From NCBI GenBank assembly GCA_021777105.1, contig JAIQZQ010000073.1, forward strand, positions 21,912 to 85,911: DNA of 64,000 bases, read 5' to 3'. Positions 6,495 through 15,668 of this stretch are shown here, one piece after another (the first letter of the stretch is position 1; each line of letters starts with the position of its first letter). A program made the translations under genes and the position numbers. Below the pieces are notes generated by a model, which worked only from the letters and a program-made list of their open reading frames with translations, had not been told where the DNA came from and did no database searches. The stretch comes from Candidatus Anammoxibacter sp. GTDB lineage: Bacteria; Planctomycetota; Brocadiia; Brocadiales; Anammoxibacteraceae.

Positions 6495-7613
6495 ATGGAA
6501 AAAGGGAAGTATGATGTTGTTATTGTGGGCGCGGGGCCGGGTGGTGTTGCCGCCGGGATAAGGGCTGCTGAGGCGGGGATGTCTTATGTGATACTTGAAA
6601 AAGGGAAGGGTGTGTTTCAGGGGGTTATTGATTCGTTTCCAAGGGGGAAAGCTGTTTACCCGACTATACCTAAAGGGGTAGATAAGCCGTTTCCAATACA
6701 GTGTCTTGAGCCGCCGAAGGATAAGGTGCCGGTTGAGAAATATATTGATCAGATTGAAAAGGCTGTTCAGTCGCAAAAATTAAACATTGTATATAATGAG
6801 TCGTTTGAAAACCTGGAAGAGGGCGGGGACGGCTATGTTGTTAAGACGGAAGATAATGATTACGCGGCTAAAAATGTGATACTTGCGTTTGGCAGCAACA
6901 TACCAAATGATCTAGGTATATATGGGGAGGCCAAGGCTGTTGCGAGGAAGCTTGACAACCTTGAGGAGTATATATGGTTGACTGCTTTGGTGATTGGGGG
7001 CGGCAATGCGGCGGCTGATATTGTGGCGGCTCTTTCAAAGGCTAAACGCGAGGCTGTTTCGCCTATGCCGGTTTATTGGGCGCATAGGAAAGAGATGTTC
7101 AGAATAAATAAGGACACTGCCCGCGATCTTGGCGAGGAGTTGCTGCTTGGCGGGCAGATCAGGATACTGCAAGGTGCTATTCCTAAAATTGGGGAGGTTG
7201 ACGCAGAGGGCATTGACAGGTTGTACCTTTATCAGACTCCGAACCGCGACAAGCACAATGATGTGTTTATGTATCAGGGTATGAGCTTTCCGATGAAGAA
7301 TGTTATTGCGTGCATCGGGTCGCAGGGGCCGGCTGAGGTGTTTAATCAATTGAACCTTAAACAGGTTGCCCGTGAAGGGGGTTCCGGCAAAAGCGGAAGC
7401 GCGTCCGATTTATTGTTATTGCTTGACGAAAGCCTTCAAACAAACAGAAAAGGTGTTTACGCAATTGGGGGGGCGATAAGCCCTTCAATTATGGAAATAC
7501 AGGAAGATGGGGCATTTCAACAGAAGAAACACCCAAACCTGATATACACGGCTATTGAAGACGGGGTGATTGCGATGGATGGCGTGATTGCGTCCGGGCA
7601 AGCCGGCGGGTAA
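6495..7613 (+). CDS. FAD/NAD(P)-binding oxidoreductase (thioredoxin-reductase-like, YpdA-type)
   Basis: A 372-residue flavoprotein. The AAGGAG at 6481-6486 supports the ATG at 6495. FAD-binding GAGPGGVAAGIRAAE (residues 12-26) with the Glu at the end of beta-2 (LEKG), a central NAD(P)-binding VIGGGNAAADIVAAL (about 161-175), and a C-terminal GVYAIGG motif for the second FAD contact. There is no CxxC redox pair, so it is not a classical thioredoxin reductase. It is closer to YpdA/Bdr-like or ferredoxin-linked pyridine nucleotide oxidoreductases. Substrate unknown. It stands alone, with repeats on both sides. Confidence 0.8.
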   Translation: MEKGKYDVVIVGAGPGGVAAGIRAAEAGMSYVILEKGKGVFQGVIDSFPRGKAVYPTIPKGVDKPFPIQCLEPPKDKVPVEKYIDQIEKAVQSQKLNIVYNESFENLEEGGDGYVVKTEDNDYAAKNVILAFGSNIPNDLGIYGEAKAVARKLDNLEEYIWLTALVIGGGNAAADIVAALSKAKREAVSPMPVYWAHRKEMFRINKDTARDLGEELLLGGQIRILQGAIPKIGEVDAEGIDRLYLYQTPNRDKHNDVFMYQGMSFPMKNVIACIGSQGPAEVFNQLNLKQVAREGGSGKSGSASDLLLLLDESLQTNRKGVYAIGGAISPSIMEIQEDGAFQQKKHPNLIYTAIEDGVIAMDGVIASGQAGG

Positions 7614-7647
7614 TAGGTAATAGGTAATTGCGGCGGCATTACTGAAA

Positions 7648-7698
7648 TGAAACAGAGTTTCAAGCCAATTTACGTTCCAAAATCGGAGTTTTGGAACG
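7648..7698. repeat. Double-hairpin repeat, copy 2
   Basis: TGAAAC-AGA-GTTTCA (7648-7662) followed by CGTTCCAAAA-TCGGAG-TTTTGGAACG (7673-7698, perfect 10-bp stem). Same arrangement as at 3578-3630. It starts 35 bases after the flavoprotein stop and might also help end that transcript, though the tail is not T-rich. Confidence 0.75.
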
Positions 7699-7902
7699 AT
7701 TCTCGCCAATGACCAATAACTATAGGCAAACAAATCAGGTTTTCAATAAATTAAGTTCGCGTATGTTTTTTTCAAATTCCATGAAATAAAACCTTAAAGG
7801 GTAAATTCCAATAAACTCAGCTTGTTGGAGTTTAGGCTTTAGCCTTTTATTCATTAGTAAATTTCGAAATCCTTATGCTTTTGAGTATAAAAACGGAAAA
7901 GT

Positions 7903-7942
7903 AAAATGCCGGGGCTTCCCACTTTCCGGCATTTTTCTTTTT
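7903..7942 (+). terminator. Rho-independent terminator-like hairpin
   Basis: Stem AAAATGCCGG (7903-7912) with CCGGCATTTT (7926-7935), 13-base loop, followed by TTTTTCTTTTT (7932-7942). A competing helix CGGAAAAGT (7894-7902) with ACTTTCCG (7921-7928) overlaps the 3' arm and cannot form at the same time, which is either chance or an attenuator-like arrangement ahead of radC. Confidence 0.65.
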
Positions 7943-8162
7943 CTGGAACTGTTTAAGTTAAAGTGTTGCTCTGCTAAACTCTGCGTTATTATTTATCTCT
8001 CCGTAAAAAATTTCTTTACAAACCCTTCGCTTTTTAAAAAATAATTAAACGCAAACTATTTACTTTTGGATTATTATCTGCAAGGTTATAATGCAAGGCT
8101 ATTTCCTGTTTTGCGTTATTGAGATACAGGCGGGTATTTGTTTTATAATTTAACGGTTTTGC

Positions 8163-9218
8163 GTGAATTTTATGGGACAAGATATTTCAAAGATATATTC
8201 TTTAATTAAAAAGAGCCGTGCCTGCGCAACGTCCATGGAAGATGGGCTGATTAATTGCGGCAATGTTAAACTAGGCGCGTTTTGCGAAATGGATGCTGTT
8301 TTGGCTATGTTTCACAGGCTGGGCTTTATTAAAAGCGCAAAAAAGAGCAAGGCTATTGCAGGGCAGGCCAGGAACGTTGTTTACAGGATAGCGGACGGCA
8401 ATAATGATAGCCTGAAAACCGTTATGGCGACGTTTTTGAGTTATTGCCGCAATGGAATCGGAACCAGGGATGCGGTATGCGGGAAAGAGCCTCGTTGCGG
8501 CGTTTGCGAGATTACAGGCGCTTGTTTTTACTGGAATAAACGGCCCAGCATAAAGGAGTTGCCGGAGGTGGAGAGGCCCAGGGAAAGGCTGATTCACAAG
8601 GGGGAGGATTATTTGTCGGATGCTGAATTGCTCGGCATAATTATAAGGGACGGCACTCCGCAATCTAGCGCGGTTGAAGTGGCAAGGACGATTTTGGCTA
8701 AATATGGCGATTTTAGGGCTCTTGGCGCGAAGACTATTGCCGAGCTTTGCAAGGTTGAGGGCATAGGCGAGGCAAAGGCTTCCCAAATAAAGGCTGCTAT
8801 AGCCATTGCAAAGAGGTACGCGACTATCGCGGTAAAGCCTGGGGCAAAAATGAACAGCACTAACGCGATATTTAATCACTTTTATGAAAGATTGCGAGAC
8901 AAAAAGCAGGAGATCTTTTACGTGGTGATGCTTGATGTGAAGAACAGGATGTTGACGGAAAGGGTGATATCCACGGGCGGTTTAAATTCAAGCATTGTGC
9001 ATCCGCGCGAGGTGTTTAGCGCGGCTATCAGGGAGCACGCGGCGTCTGTTGTGTTTGTGCATAATCACCCCAGCGGCGATCCGGAGCCCAGCTCAGAGGA
9101 TGAGGGGGTTACACAAAGGTTGCTTGAGGCGAGCGGAATTGTGGGGATAAAGATAATGGATCATATTATTATAGGCGGCAAGGGGTATGTGAGTTTCAGG
9201 GAGAGGGGGCTGGTGTGA
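8163..9218 (+). CDS. radC: RadC family protein with an added four-cysteine (Fe-S-like) N-terminal region
   Basis: A 351-residue protein, about 120 residues longer than usual RadC. It starts at GTG (8163) or the in-frame ATG at 8172. Residues 130-220 are the usual RadC N-terminal region (RPRERLIHKGEDYLSDAELL, helix-hairpin-helix VEGIGEAKASQIKAA). Residues 228-351 are the JAB domain with His300-x-His302, Ser310 and Asp313 in HNHPSGDPEPSSED. The extra N-terminus carries Cys106, Cys112, Cys115 and Cys121 (C-x5-C-x2-C-x5-C), very like the iron-sulfur loop of endonuclease III/MutY (C-x6-C-x2-C-x5-C). RadC's cellular role remains debated; the added motif suggests DNA binding through an Fe-S loop, which is inference. 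Confidence 0.85.
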   Translation: MNFMGQDISKIYSLIKKSRACATSMEDGLINCGNVKLGAFCEMDAVLAMFHRLGFIKSAKKSKAIAGQARNVVYRIADGNNDSLKTVMATFLSYCRNGIGTRDAVCGKEPRCGVCEITGACFYWNKRPSIKELPEVERPRERLIHKGEDYLSDAELLGIIIRDGTPQSSAVEVARTILAKYGDFRALGAKTIAELCKVEGIGEAKASQIKAAIAIAKRYATIAVKPGAKMNSTNAIFNHFYERLRDKKQEIFYVVMLDVKNRMLTERVISTGGLNSSIVHPREVFSAAIREHAASVVFVHNHPSGDPEPSSEDEGVTQRLLEASGIVGIKIMDHIIIGGKGYVSFRERGLV

Positions 9219-9261
9219 GCGCTTTGCGGCGGCAATTGAGAAATAATGAAAATTTCGTCAA

Positions 9262-10158
9262 ATGGATTGTTTTGCGATGAATGAAAATGTTTCTTTAAAA
9301 AACGGCAATAAATTCAGGTTATACGGTTGGTGCGGGATTTTGCTGATATGTTTTGCGGAGGGGGCATTGGTTGCGCACCGCAACGGGTCGGTGGTAGCTC
9401 ACTATATCTGCGTCTGGACTACACCTATCTGCTGGGCCGGCTATTTGTTGTTTATTGACGGTTTGATCAACAAGATGAAGGGTAGTTCGTTGATCTATAA
9501 TCGCAGGAAAGAGTTTTTTATACAGGTAGTTTTGTCTATACTGTTCTGGGCGATGTTTGAGGTGTACAATTTTCATTTAAAAAACTGGGAGTATATGGGC
9601 TTGCCGGAGAACGGTTTTGAGTTATATCCCGGTCTTGCGGTCTCTTTTGGCGCTATAATGCCGGGGTTGCTGATGACGGGCGAGCTAATTGAAGGGTTGC
9701 GCCTGTTTGACCGGTTTCGAATAACTAAGCTTAATGTGAGTAACAGGGTGGTTTACGGCGGAATTGTGCTTGGTTTTCTATTTGTGATGTTCCCTTTGTT
9801 GATAAGAGATGATATTGCTAAATATTTGTTTGGGCTTGTTTGGGTCGGTTTTGTTATGATTTTTGACCCTATTGTGTACGCGAGCAAGGGGGAGTCGTTA
9901 TTAAAGCAGTTGGAAGAGGGGCGGTTGGGCAGGATTTTAAGCCTGTTTACGGCAGGGTTGATTTGCGGGTTTTTGTGGGAGTTTTGGAATTATTGGGCAA
10001 CCTCAAAGTGGGTTTACAAGGCTCCTTTTACGCAGGAAATAAAGATATTTGAGATGCCTTTGATAGGTTTTCTCGGTTTTGCGCCTTTTGCGTGGGAATA
10101 TTTCTCGTTCTATAATTTCTGCAAACTTTTTGCGCGAAAAAAAGGCGAGAAAGCATAA
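9262..10158 (+). CDS. Multi-pass membrane protein of unknown function
   Basis: A 298-residue protein with about seven to eight hydrophobic segments (for example LYGWCGILLICFAEGALVAH, FIQVVLSILFWAMFEVY, VVYGGIVLGFLFVMFPLLI, YLFGLVWVGFVMIF, LFTAGLICGFLWEFWNYWA). Aromatic-rich repeated motifs FWAMFEVYNF and FLWEFWNYWA suggest two related halves. The start could be ATG 9262 or 9277. It lies 43 bases after radC and may be co-transcribed. I do not recognise the family. Confidence 0.7.
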   Translation: MDCFAMNENVSLKNGNKFRLYGWCGILLICFAEGALVAHRNGSVVAHYICVWTTPICWAGYLLFIDGLINKMKGSSLIYNRRKEFFIQVVLSILFWAMFEVYNFHLKNWEYMGLPENGFELYPGLAVSFGAIMPGLLMTGELIEGLRLFDRFRITKLNVSNRVVYGGIVLGFLFVMFPLLIRDDIAKYLFGLVWVGFVMIFDPIVYASKGESLLKQLEEGRLGRILSLFTAGLICGFLWEFWNYWATSKWVYKAPFTQEIKIFEMPLIGFLGFAPFAWEYFSFYNFCKLFARKKGEKA

Positions 10159-10300
10159 CATGGACAAGCTTGGTGAAAGGCGTATTTGTAATTGCGGCAA
10201 AAATTTAGTATAAGATTATGTTTACTTTGAGAGATCTTAAATAATTAATTGCGTGTTTGGCCGCGCAATTTCCGTTTGTGGATAGAAAGGAATATTAGAT

Positions 10301-11695
10301 ATGTTGCGTTTTTTAACCGCCGGTGAATCGCATGGGACGGCGTGTTCCGCCATTGTGGAGGGCGCTCCTTCAGGGCTTTGCATTCCAAAAAAGAAGGTAG
10401 AGGAAGAGATTATCCTTAGACAGGTCGGATATTGCCGCGGGTGGAGGCAGGCTGTGGAGAAGAATGAGCTTGAAATTACATCGGGCATACACGATTCGCT
10501 TTCAACCGGCGCGCCGATAAACATTACTGTTTACAACACCGAGGGGGTAAAGAATCCGGTTTGGCGCAAGTCGCTTGGGGCGTATCCTGAAGAGCTGGAT
10601 AAAATAGAGCTCTCAAAAGAGGACGCTGTTCGCGAAAAGCGGAGGAATGTGTTTATACCCGGGCACGCGGATATGCCGGGCATAATTAAATACCGCCATC
10701 CTGAAGGCAATCTTCGATTTATAAGCGACCGGGCAAGCGCCAGGGAGACTATTGTGAGGGTTGCGGTAGGGGCTGTGGCAAAGTTGTTTTTAAAGGAGTT
10801 TGGGGTTGAGATATATAGCTATATAACGCAAATCGGCGGAGTGAAGGACGAAACCACGGATTGTTTTTCAACGCAATCGCAGTTGCAAAAAAAGATAAAA
10901 TCTATTGACAAGGAGATTGTTGATAACTTTAAGAGCACAATCAAGGAGATTGAGCGGGAAGGTTTGACGATATTTGATGTTTCCAGCGCGGAGATTGCTA
11001 AAAACAGGAAACGTATAATAGATATTTTGCATGGAAATCTGGAAAAACTTTCAGATTGCGCAAAAGTGAAATGTCCCCATGAACCTACCGCTAAAAAAAT
11101 GGTTGATGAGATTGCGGCTGCAAGGGAAGAGGGCGACACGGCGGGCGGGGCCTTTAAAGTGATAGCGACAAACCTTCCGCCGGGGCTGGGGAGTTATACA
11201 CATTATGACAAGAGGTTGAGCAGCAGGATTGCGGCGTCTGTTATGGGCATTCCGGCGGCTAAGGGTGTGGAATTTGGCCGGGGATTTGAGGCTGCGGAGT
11301 TGCGTGGCTCTAAAATGCACGATCCTATTCGTTTGAAAGGGAAGACGTTTTTTTCGCGAGACACAAACAACGCGGGCGGTGTTGAGGGCGGTATGACTAA
11401 TTCCGAACCGTTGATTGTGGGCGTGGCAATTAAACCTATATCCATGATAAGCAAAAAAGCGGTCAAAACAGTGGATATTGACGCCGGCAAGGAGACTACG
11501 AAGACCAGCGGCGAACGGGCGGACGTAAGCGCCGCGCCGTCGGCCACGGTTGTGGGCGAGGCTTTGGTGGCCATTGAGCTTGCAAACGCTATGATGGAAA
11601 AATTTGGAGGCGACCATATGACGGAGATAAAGGAAAATTATGAAAATTATATGCGCTATGTCGCTGGTTTTTATAACGGGATTAAGGGTAAATAG
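10301..11695 (+). CDS. aroC: Chorismate synthase with internal insertion
   Basis: Converts 5-enolpyruvylshikimate-3-phosphate to chorismate, last step of the shikimate pathway, using reduced FMN. Signatures present: FLTAGESHG (5-12), GYCRGWR (43-49), PGHADMPG (120-127), DRASARET (143-150), and GDTAGGAFKV (278-287). At 464 residues it is about 100 longer than most bacterial forms; much of the excess is a Lys/Glu-rich, probably helical insertion at about 181-250 and a longer loop around 85-118. The ATG at 10301 has AGAAAGGA (10286-10293) as a Shine-Dalgarno. Confidence 0.95.
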   Translation: MLRFLTAGESHGTACSAIVEGAPSGLCIPKKKVEEEIILRQVGYCRGWRQAVEKNELEITSGIHDSLSTGAPINITVYNTEGVKNPVWRKSLGAYPEELDKIELSKEDAVREKRRNVFIPGHADMPGIIKYRHPEGNLRFISDRASARETIVRVAVGAVAKLFLKEFGVEIYSYITQIGGVKDETTDCFSTQSQLQKKIKSIDKEIVDNFKSTIKEIEREGLTIFDVSSAEIAKNRKRIIDILHGNLEKLSDCAKVKCPHEPTAKKMVDEIAAAREEGDTAGGAFKVIATNLPPGLGSYTHYDKRLSSRIAASVMGIPAAKGVEFGRGFEAAELRGSKMHDPIRLKGKTFFSRDTNNAGGVEGGMTNSEPLIVGVAIKPISMISKKAVKTVDIDAGKETTKTSGERADVSAAPSATVVGEALVAIELANAMMEKFGGDHMTEIKENYENYMRYVAGFYNGIKGK

Positions 11696-11772
11696 CCGGC
11701 GTTTCGGTTTGTTGTCTGAGCTATAAAATTTAGAATTTGACTTAATATAAAAAGGGTTTTAGCGTAAAAAAT

Positions 11773-12846
11773 ATGTTTTCCAGACTTGACAGATATATAA
11801 TACGGGCGTTTGTGCCTTCGTTCTTTTTGTGCCTGTTTATTATTACAAGCCTTTATATGGTAATCGACCTTTTGCAAAAGCTGGATGATTTGATTGAGCT
11901 TGGAGACAAGGCGTTTACACTTGGCTTGTATTACTACGCGTTTCTTGTGCCGGTAATAATACTTCAATTGTTTCCGGCGATAACGCTGATTGCGGTGGGC
12001 TTTGTGCTTGTGCGGTTTATGAAGAGCAATGAAATATTGGCGATGCAGGTGGCGGGCATCAGTATATACCGCACGCTTATGCCTATATTTGTGATATCGG
12101 TTATTCTCTCGTTTGCGGCCGGCGGCAATCAGGAGTGGGTAATACCCAGAATGGCGGCCAAGATCAAGATGGTTGAGCGGATGACTTTTGAGAAGAACAC
12201 GAGAAATAATGTTCTTATTGCCGACAACAACAATAAGTTGATTTTAAGGGTATGGGAATATGATATAAATGACCGTGTAATGAAATCGCCTTTTATTTTA
12301 GCCAGGCACGAAAATGGGACGAGGAAATTTATTATAAATGCGCAAGAGGGCAAATGGACGGTGGGCAATAAGTGGCTGCTGAAAAATGTGGTGAAAAACG
12401 ACTACGATGAGTCTGGAAAATGGATAGCACCTGTTAATGAAATGGAGGAGTTTATGTTTGAAAGCTCAATTACCCCTGAAACCATTACAAAATTGGAGTT
12501 GGATCCGAGCCTTTTAAATCTGGAAGAGGTTAAAAAGTTGATGGAAAGCGATCCGATGAACTTTCATTACTCCGTTATTTATCATACCAGGTTGGCTTAC
12601 CCGTTGACAAATTTTGTTATTCTTTTGCTGGGAATACCTTTTTTAGTGGGATTTGAAACGTTAAGCAGGAACGTATTTTTTAGGATAGGTATTTGCGTGA
12701 TGGTATGCTGCGTGTTTTATGTGCTTAATTATTTCTGCATTAATATGGGCAACACAGGCATGTTGCACCCGGCGTTGGCGGCGTGGCTGCCTATTGCGAT
12801 ATTCGGCAGTTTGGGGCTATATTTCTTTGATACTTTGAAAGGGTAG
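11773..12846 (+). CDS. LptF/LptG family LPS-export permease (YjgP/YjgQ)
   Basis: A 357-residue inner-membrane protein. N-terminal DRYIIRAFVPSFFLCLFIIT, membrane segments near 10-35, 52-78 and 97-115, a periplasmic beta-jellyroll region about 120-265, then three C-terminal membrane segments. This is the arrangement of the LptB2FG transporter subunits that extract LPS toward the outer membrane. Which of the two paralogues it is cannot be told from sequence alone, and the partner is not in the window. Only 39 bases separate it from deoB. Confidence 0.88.
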   Translation: MFSRLDRYIIRAFVPSFFLCLFIITSLYMVIDLLQKLDDLIELGDKAFTLGLYYYAFLVPVIILQLFPAITLIAVGFVLVRFMKSNEILAMQVAGISIYRTLMPIFVISVILSFAAGGNQEWVIPRMAAKIKMVERMTFEKNTRNNVLIADNNNKLILRVWEYDINDRVMKSPFILARHENGTRKFIINAQEGKWTVGNKWLLKNVVKNDYDESGKWIAPVNEMEEFMFESSITPETITKLELDPSLLNLEEVKKLMESDPMNFHYSVIYHTRLAYPLTNFVILLLGIPFLVGFETLSRNVFFRIGICVMVCCVFYVLNYFCINMGNTGMLHPALAAWLPIAIFGSLGLYFFDTLKG

Positions 12847-12885
12847 CGTTTAGAAACACGGCTCATTGATGCCGATAGATGCATT

Positions 12886-14052
12886 ATGCAAAGGGCGATT
12901 ATAATAGTTCTTGATAGCGTCGGCGTGGGCGAACTGCCGGACGCCGGCCAATATGGCGATAAATGGTGCAATACGCTTGCGAATATCGCCGATTGTGTAG
13001 GTGGGCTGAGCCTGCCTAATCTTGAATCTCTGGGATTGGGCAAAATAACGGAGATAACTGGTTTGTCCGGCGAAATTGCTCCAAAAGCGTTTTATGGGAA
13101 AATGGCTGAGAAATCAAAGGCAAAGGACACGATTACCGGCCATTGGGAGATTGCCGGCGTTGTTGTTGATACTCCGTTTCCAACTTATCCGGATGGTTTC
13201 CCGCCTGAAATAATTGATGAATTCAGGCGCAGGACAAATCTTGATATTATCGGTAATAGGGCAGCCTCCGGGACTCAAATTATTGAAGAATACGGCGAAG
13301 AGCATATAAAAACCGGTTTTCCGATTGTATACACATCTGTTGACAGTGTGTTTCAGATAGCCGCATGCGAAGAGGTTGTTTCTGTTGAGGCTCTTTATGA
13401 TTTGTGCGCAACCGCCAGGGATATTTTGTGTGGGGAACACAACGTGGGCAGGGTGATTGCCCGGCCTTTTACGCGCGCCGGCGGAAAGTTTGCCAGAACC
13501 GAGAGGCGAAAAGATTTCTCTGTTTTGCCTCCGTATCCAACGCTGCTTGATTTAGCGGTTGAAAACAATCTGGAAGTGGTTGGAATAGGAAAAATTGGAG
13601 ATATTTTTGCGCATAGGGGGCTTACTGAAGAGATTCATACCTCCTGCAACCGGGACGGGGTAAATCAGACAATTGAGTGCATGAAAAGGGCCTTCTCAGG
13701 GATAATATTCACTAATCTTGTTGATTTCGACATGCAGTACGGGCATCGCAACGATATTATCGGATATGCCGACGCCCTGGCTCTGTTTGATGATATGTTG
13801 CCGGGCATTTTGCGCTCATTAGGAGCCGGGGATACGTTAATAATCACAGCGGATCACGGTTGCGACCCAACTGTGACGGGAACCGATCACACGAGAGAGT
13901 ATGCGCCGATACTGGTTTATAGCGCCGGCTTTAAAAAACAGGGTTCGTTAGGCGAAAGGGAGAGTTTTGCGGACGTAGGGGCCACTGTCGCCGAATGCCT
14001 GAGCTTGCCGCCTCTAAAAAACGGCAAAAGTTTTTGGAGCGAGCTTGTGTGA
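12886..14052 (+). CDS. deoB: Phosphopentomutase
   Basis: Interconverts ribose/deoxyribose 1- and 5-phosphates in nucleoside salvage. A 388-residue alkaline-phosphatase-fold enzyme: metal-binding DSVGVGELPDA (10-20), the DTITGHWE stretch (81-88) carrying the phosphorylated Thr, and metal ligands in ITADHGCDPTVTGTDHTRE. Length matches the family (about 390). Starts at ATG 12886 without a strong Shine-Dalgarno. Confidence 0.96.
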   Translation: MQRAIIIVLDSVGVGELPDAGQYGDKWCNTLANIADCVGGLSLPNLESLGLGKITEITGLSGEIAPKAFYGKMAEKSKAKDTITGHWEIAGVVVDTPFPTYPDGFPPEIIDEFRRRTNLDIIGNRAASGTQIIEEYGEEHIKTGFPIVYTSVDSVFQIAACEEVVSVEALYDLCATARDILCGEHNVGRVIARPFTRAGGKFARTERRKDFSVLPPYPTLLDLAVENNLEVVGIGKIGDIFAHRGLTEEIHTSCNRDGVNQTIECMKRAFSGIIFTNLVDFDMQYGHRNDIIGYADALALFDDMLPGILRSLGAGDTLIITADHGCDPTVTGTDHTREYAPILVYSAGFKKQGSLGERESFADVGATVAECLSLPPLKNGKSFWSELV

Positions 14053-14151
14053 GCCTCGGGCAAATAGATTGAAACTATAGGTTTTGATCCGGTTGGGCGC
14101 GTCTGTTTTTGCAATCTGTTAGTTTGTAAATTTTATAGGGAAATTAATTGA

Positions 14152-15132
14152 ATGAAAAAAGCCTTGATAACTGGAATAACGGGCCAGGACGGCTCTTATT
14201 TGTCGGAATTCTTGCTGGAAAAAGGGTATGAGGTGCATGGTGTTGTAAGGAGGGTTGCGTTTGAAGATCCTGATCACCGTTTATGGAGGATAAAGCATAT
14301 ATTAGACAAAGTGGTTTTGCATAGCGCTTCCATGGAGAGTTACGCCAGCTTGTTTGATGTTGTTAACAAAGTAAAACCTGATGAATGTTACCACCTGGCC
14401 GCGCAAAGTTTTGTCAGCTATTCATTTGAGGACGAGTTTTCAACTATCAACACAAACATAAACGGTGTTCATTACATACTTTCGACAATAAAAAATATCG
14501 CGCCTGAATGCAAATTCTATTTTGCGGCTTCAAGCGAGATGTTTGGGGCTGTTGAGGAGTCTCCGCAGGATGAAAATACCCCTTTTCATCCCAGATCGGT
14601 TTATGGTATATCAAAGGTTTCCGGTTTTCATCTTGTCCGCAATTACAGAGAAGCATACGGAGTGTTCGCATCCAGTGGAATATTGTTTAATCATGAGTCG
14701 CCGCGCAGGGGTTTTGAGTTTGTTACGCGTAAAATAACTTCAGCTGCGGCTAAAATTAAACTTGGCCTTGCGGATTCGTTGCTGCTCGGCAATTTAGAGG
14801 CTAAAAGAGATTGGGGGCATGCAAAAGAGTATGTAAAGGCCATGTGGCTAATGCTTCAACAGGATAAGCCGGATGATTATGTGATAGCAACAGGAGAGAC
14901 GTTTTCTGTGAAATATTTTCTTGAAACAGCGTTTAAATACGCAGGATTAAATTATGAAGATTATGTAAAAGTGGATAAGAATCTATTCAGGCCATCGGAA
15001 GTCTATACTTTAACAGGAAGCTCCGCAAAGGCAAAAAGCCTGCTAAATTGGTCGTATAATTTAAAATTTGAAGATATGGTGCATGAAATGGTGGACGCGG
15101 ATATAAAATATCTAAAAAAAAGCGGTTTTTAG
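14152..15132 (+). CDS. gmd: GDP-mannose 4,6-dehydratase
   Basis: A 326-residue short-chain dehydrogenase of the extended type. N-terminal ALITGITGQDGSYLSEFLLE (NADP-binding Gly-rich loop), catalytic Tyr-x3-Lys in VYGISK with upstream SSEMFG, the Gmd-specific NHESPRRGFEFVTRK, and RDWGHAKEYVKAMW. It makes GDP-4-keto-6-deoxymannose, precursor of GDP-fucose, GDP-rhamnose and related sugars of surface polysaccharides. The partner reductase or synthase is not adjacent. Confidence 0.95.
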   Translation: MKKALITGITGQDGSYLSEFLLEKGYEVHGVVRRVAFEDPDHRLWRIKHILDKVVLHSASMESYASLFDVVNKVKPDECYHLAAQSFVSYSFEDEFSTINTNINGVHYILSTIKNIAPECKFYFAASSEMFGAVEESPQDENTPFHPRSVYGISKVSGFHLVRNYREAYGVFASSGILFNHESPRRGFEFVTRKITSAAAKIKLGLADSLLLGNLEAKRDWGHAKEYVKAMWLMLQQDKPDDYVIATGETFSVKYFLETAFKYAGLNYEDYVKVDKNLFRPSEVYTLTGSSAKAKSLLNWSYNLKFEDMVHEMVDADIKYLKKSGF

Positions 15133-15162
15133 CGGCTTTTAGCTAAAATAATGAAAATATTC

Positions 15163-15190
15163 TTGTAAAATAAAAATTAAATGTTATATT
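15163..15190 (+). promoter_or_regulatory. Candidate promoter of the tRNA-tuf cluster
   Basis: TTGTAA (15163-15168), 16-base AT-rich spacer, TATATT (15185-15190), 10 bases before the first tRNA. The position just upstream of a stable-RNA cluster makes this credible; it is a by-eye match. Confidence 0.5.
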
Positions 15191-15200
15191 TTAACGTGTT

Positions 15201-15275
<75 letters not shown>

Positions 15276-15400
15276 TTGTAAAGAGTGGCTCTAAAATAAG
15301 TTACAGCATCATTTGTTAGCGTATTTCATACCTTGAAATGGCGCTTTCCCTCTTGTTTTGCCAACATTCTTTTTTGCTTTAAGCTTGTCCATATGTTTTT

Positions 15401-15486
15401 GGGGGGGTACCCGAGTGGCCAAAGGGGACAGACTGTAAATCTGTTGACGTATGTCTTCGGAGGTTCGAATCCTCCTCTCCCCACCA
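15401..15486 (+). tRNA. tRNA-Tyr (anticodon GTA)
   Basis: Class II tRNA with a long variable arm. Acceptor GGGGGGG pairs with TCTCCCC through two G-U pairs; anticodon stem ACAGA/TCTGT encloses CTGTAAA; CCA is encoded. Confidence 0.96.
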
Positions 15487-15531
15487 TTTACTTTAAGCTT
15501 AAGCAGTATAAAACCTGTTTATCATTTTGTT

Positions 15532-15602
15532 GCGGGCGTAGCTCAATGGTAGAGCCCTAGCCTTCCAAGCTAGTCATGTGGGTTCGATTCCCATCGCCCG
15601 CT
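15532..15602 (+). tRNA. tRNA-Gly (anticodon TCC)
   Basis: Acceptor GCGGGCG/CGCCCGC, anticodon stem CTAGC/GCTAG enclosing CTTCCAA, T-loop TTCGATT. The 3' CCA is not encoded (ATT follows the discriminator T). Confidence 0.96.
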
Positions 15603-15668
15603 ATTATTCAAAAAGATTACTTATAACATTAAGCTTGAATGCTTAAATAATTATAAATAAAAAAAAAC

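Larger units (their letters stand above)
7614..8162. other. Non-coding gap with repeats and a terminator
   Basis: This 549-base gap between the flavoprotein and radC holds the double-hairpin repeat (7648-7698), a short AGGCT-TT-AGCCT hairpin (7834-7845) within a sequence that looks like a dispersed repeat, a strong terminator-like hairpin (7903-7942), and a TATAAT at 8087-8092 that could be part of a radC promoter but has no good -35 partner. Confidence 0.6.

Noticed and set aside
6402..6776. Minus-strand frame opposite the flavoprotein start
   Set aside because: It overlaps a gene with clear FAD-binding motifs and shows no recognisable protein features.
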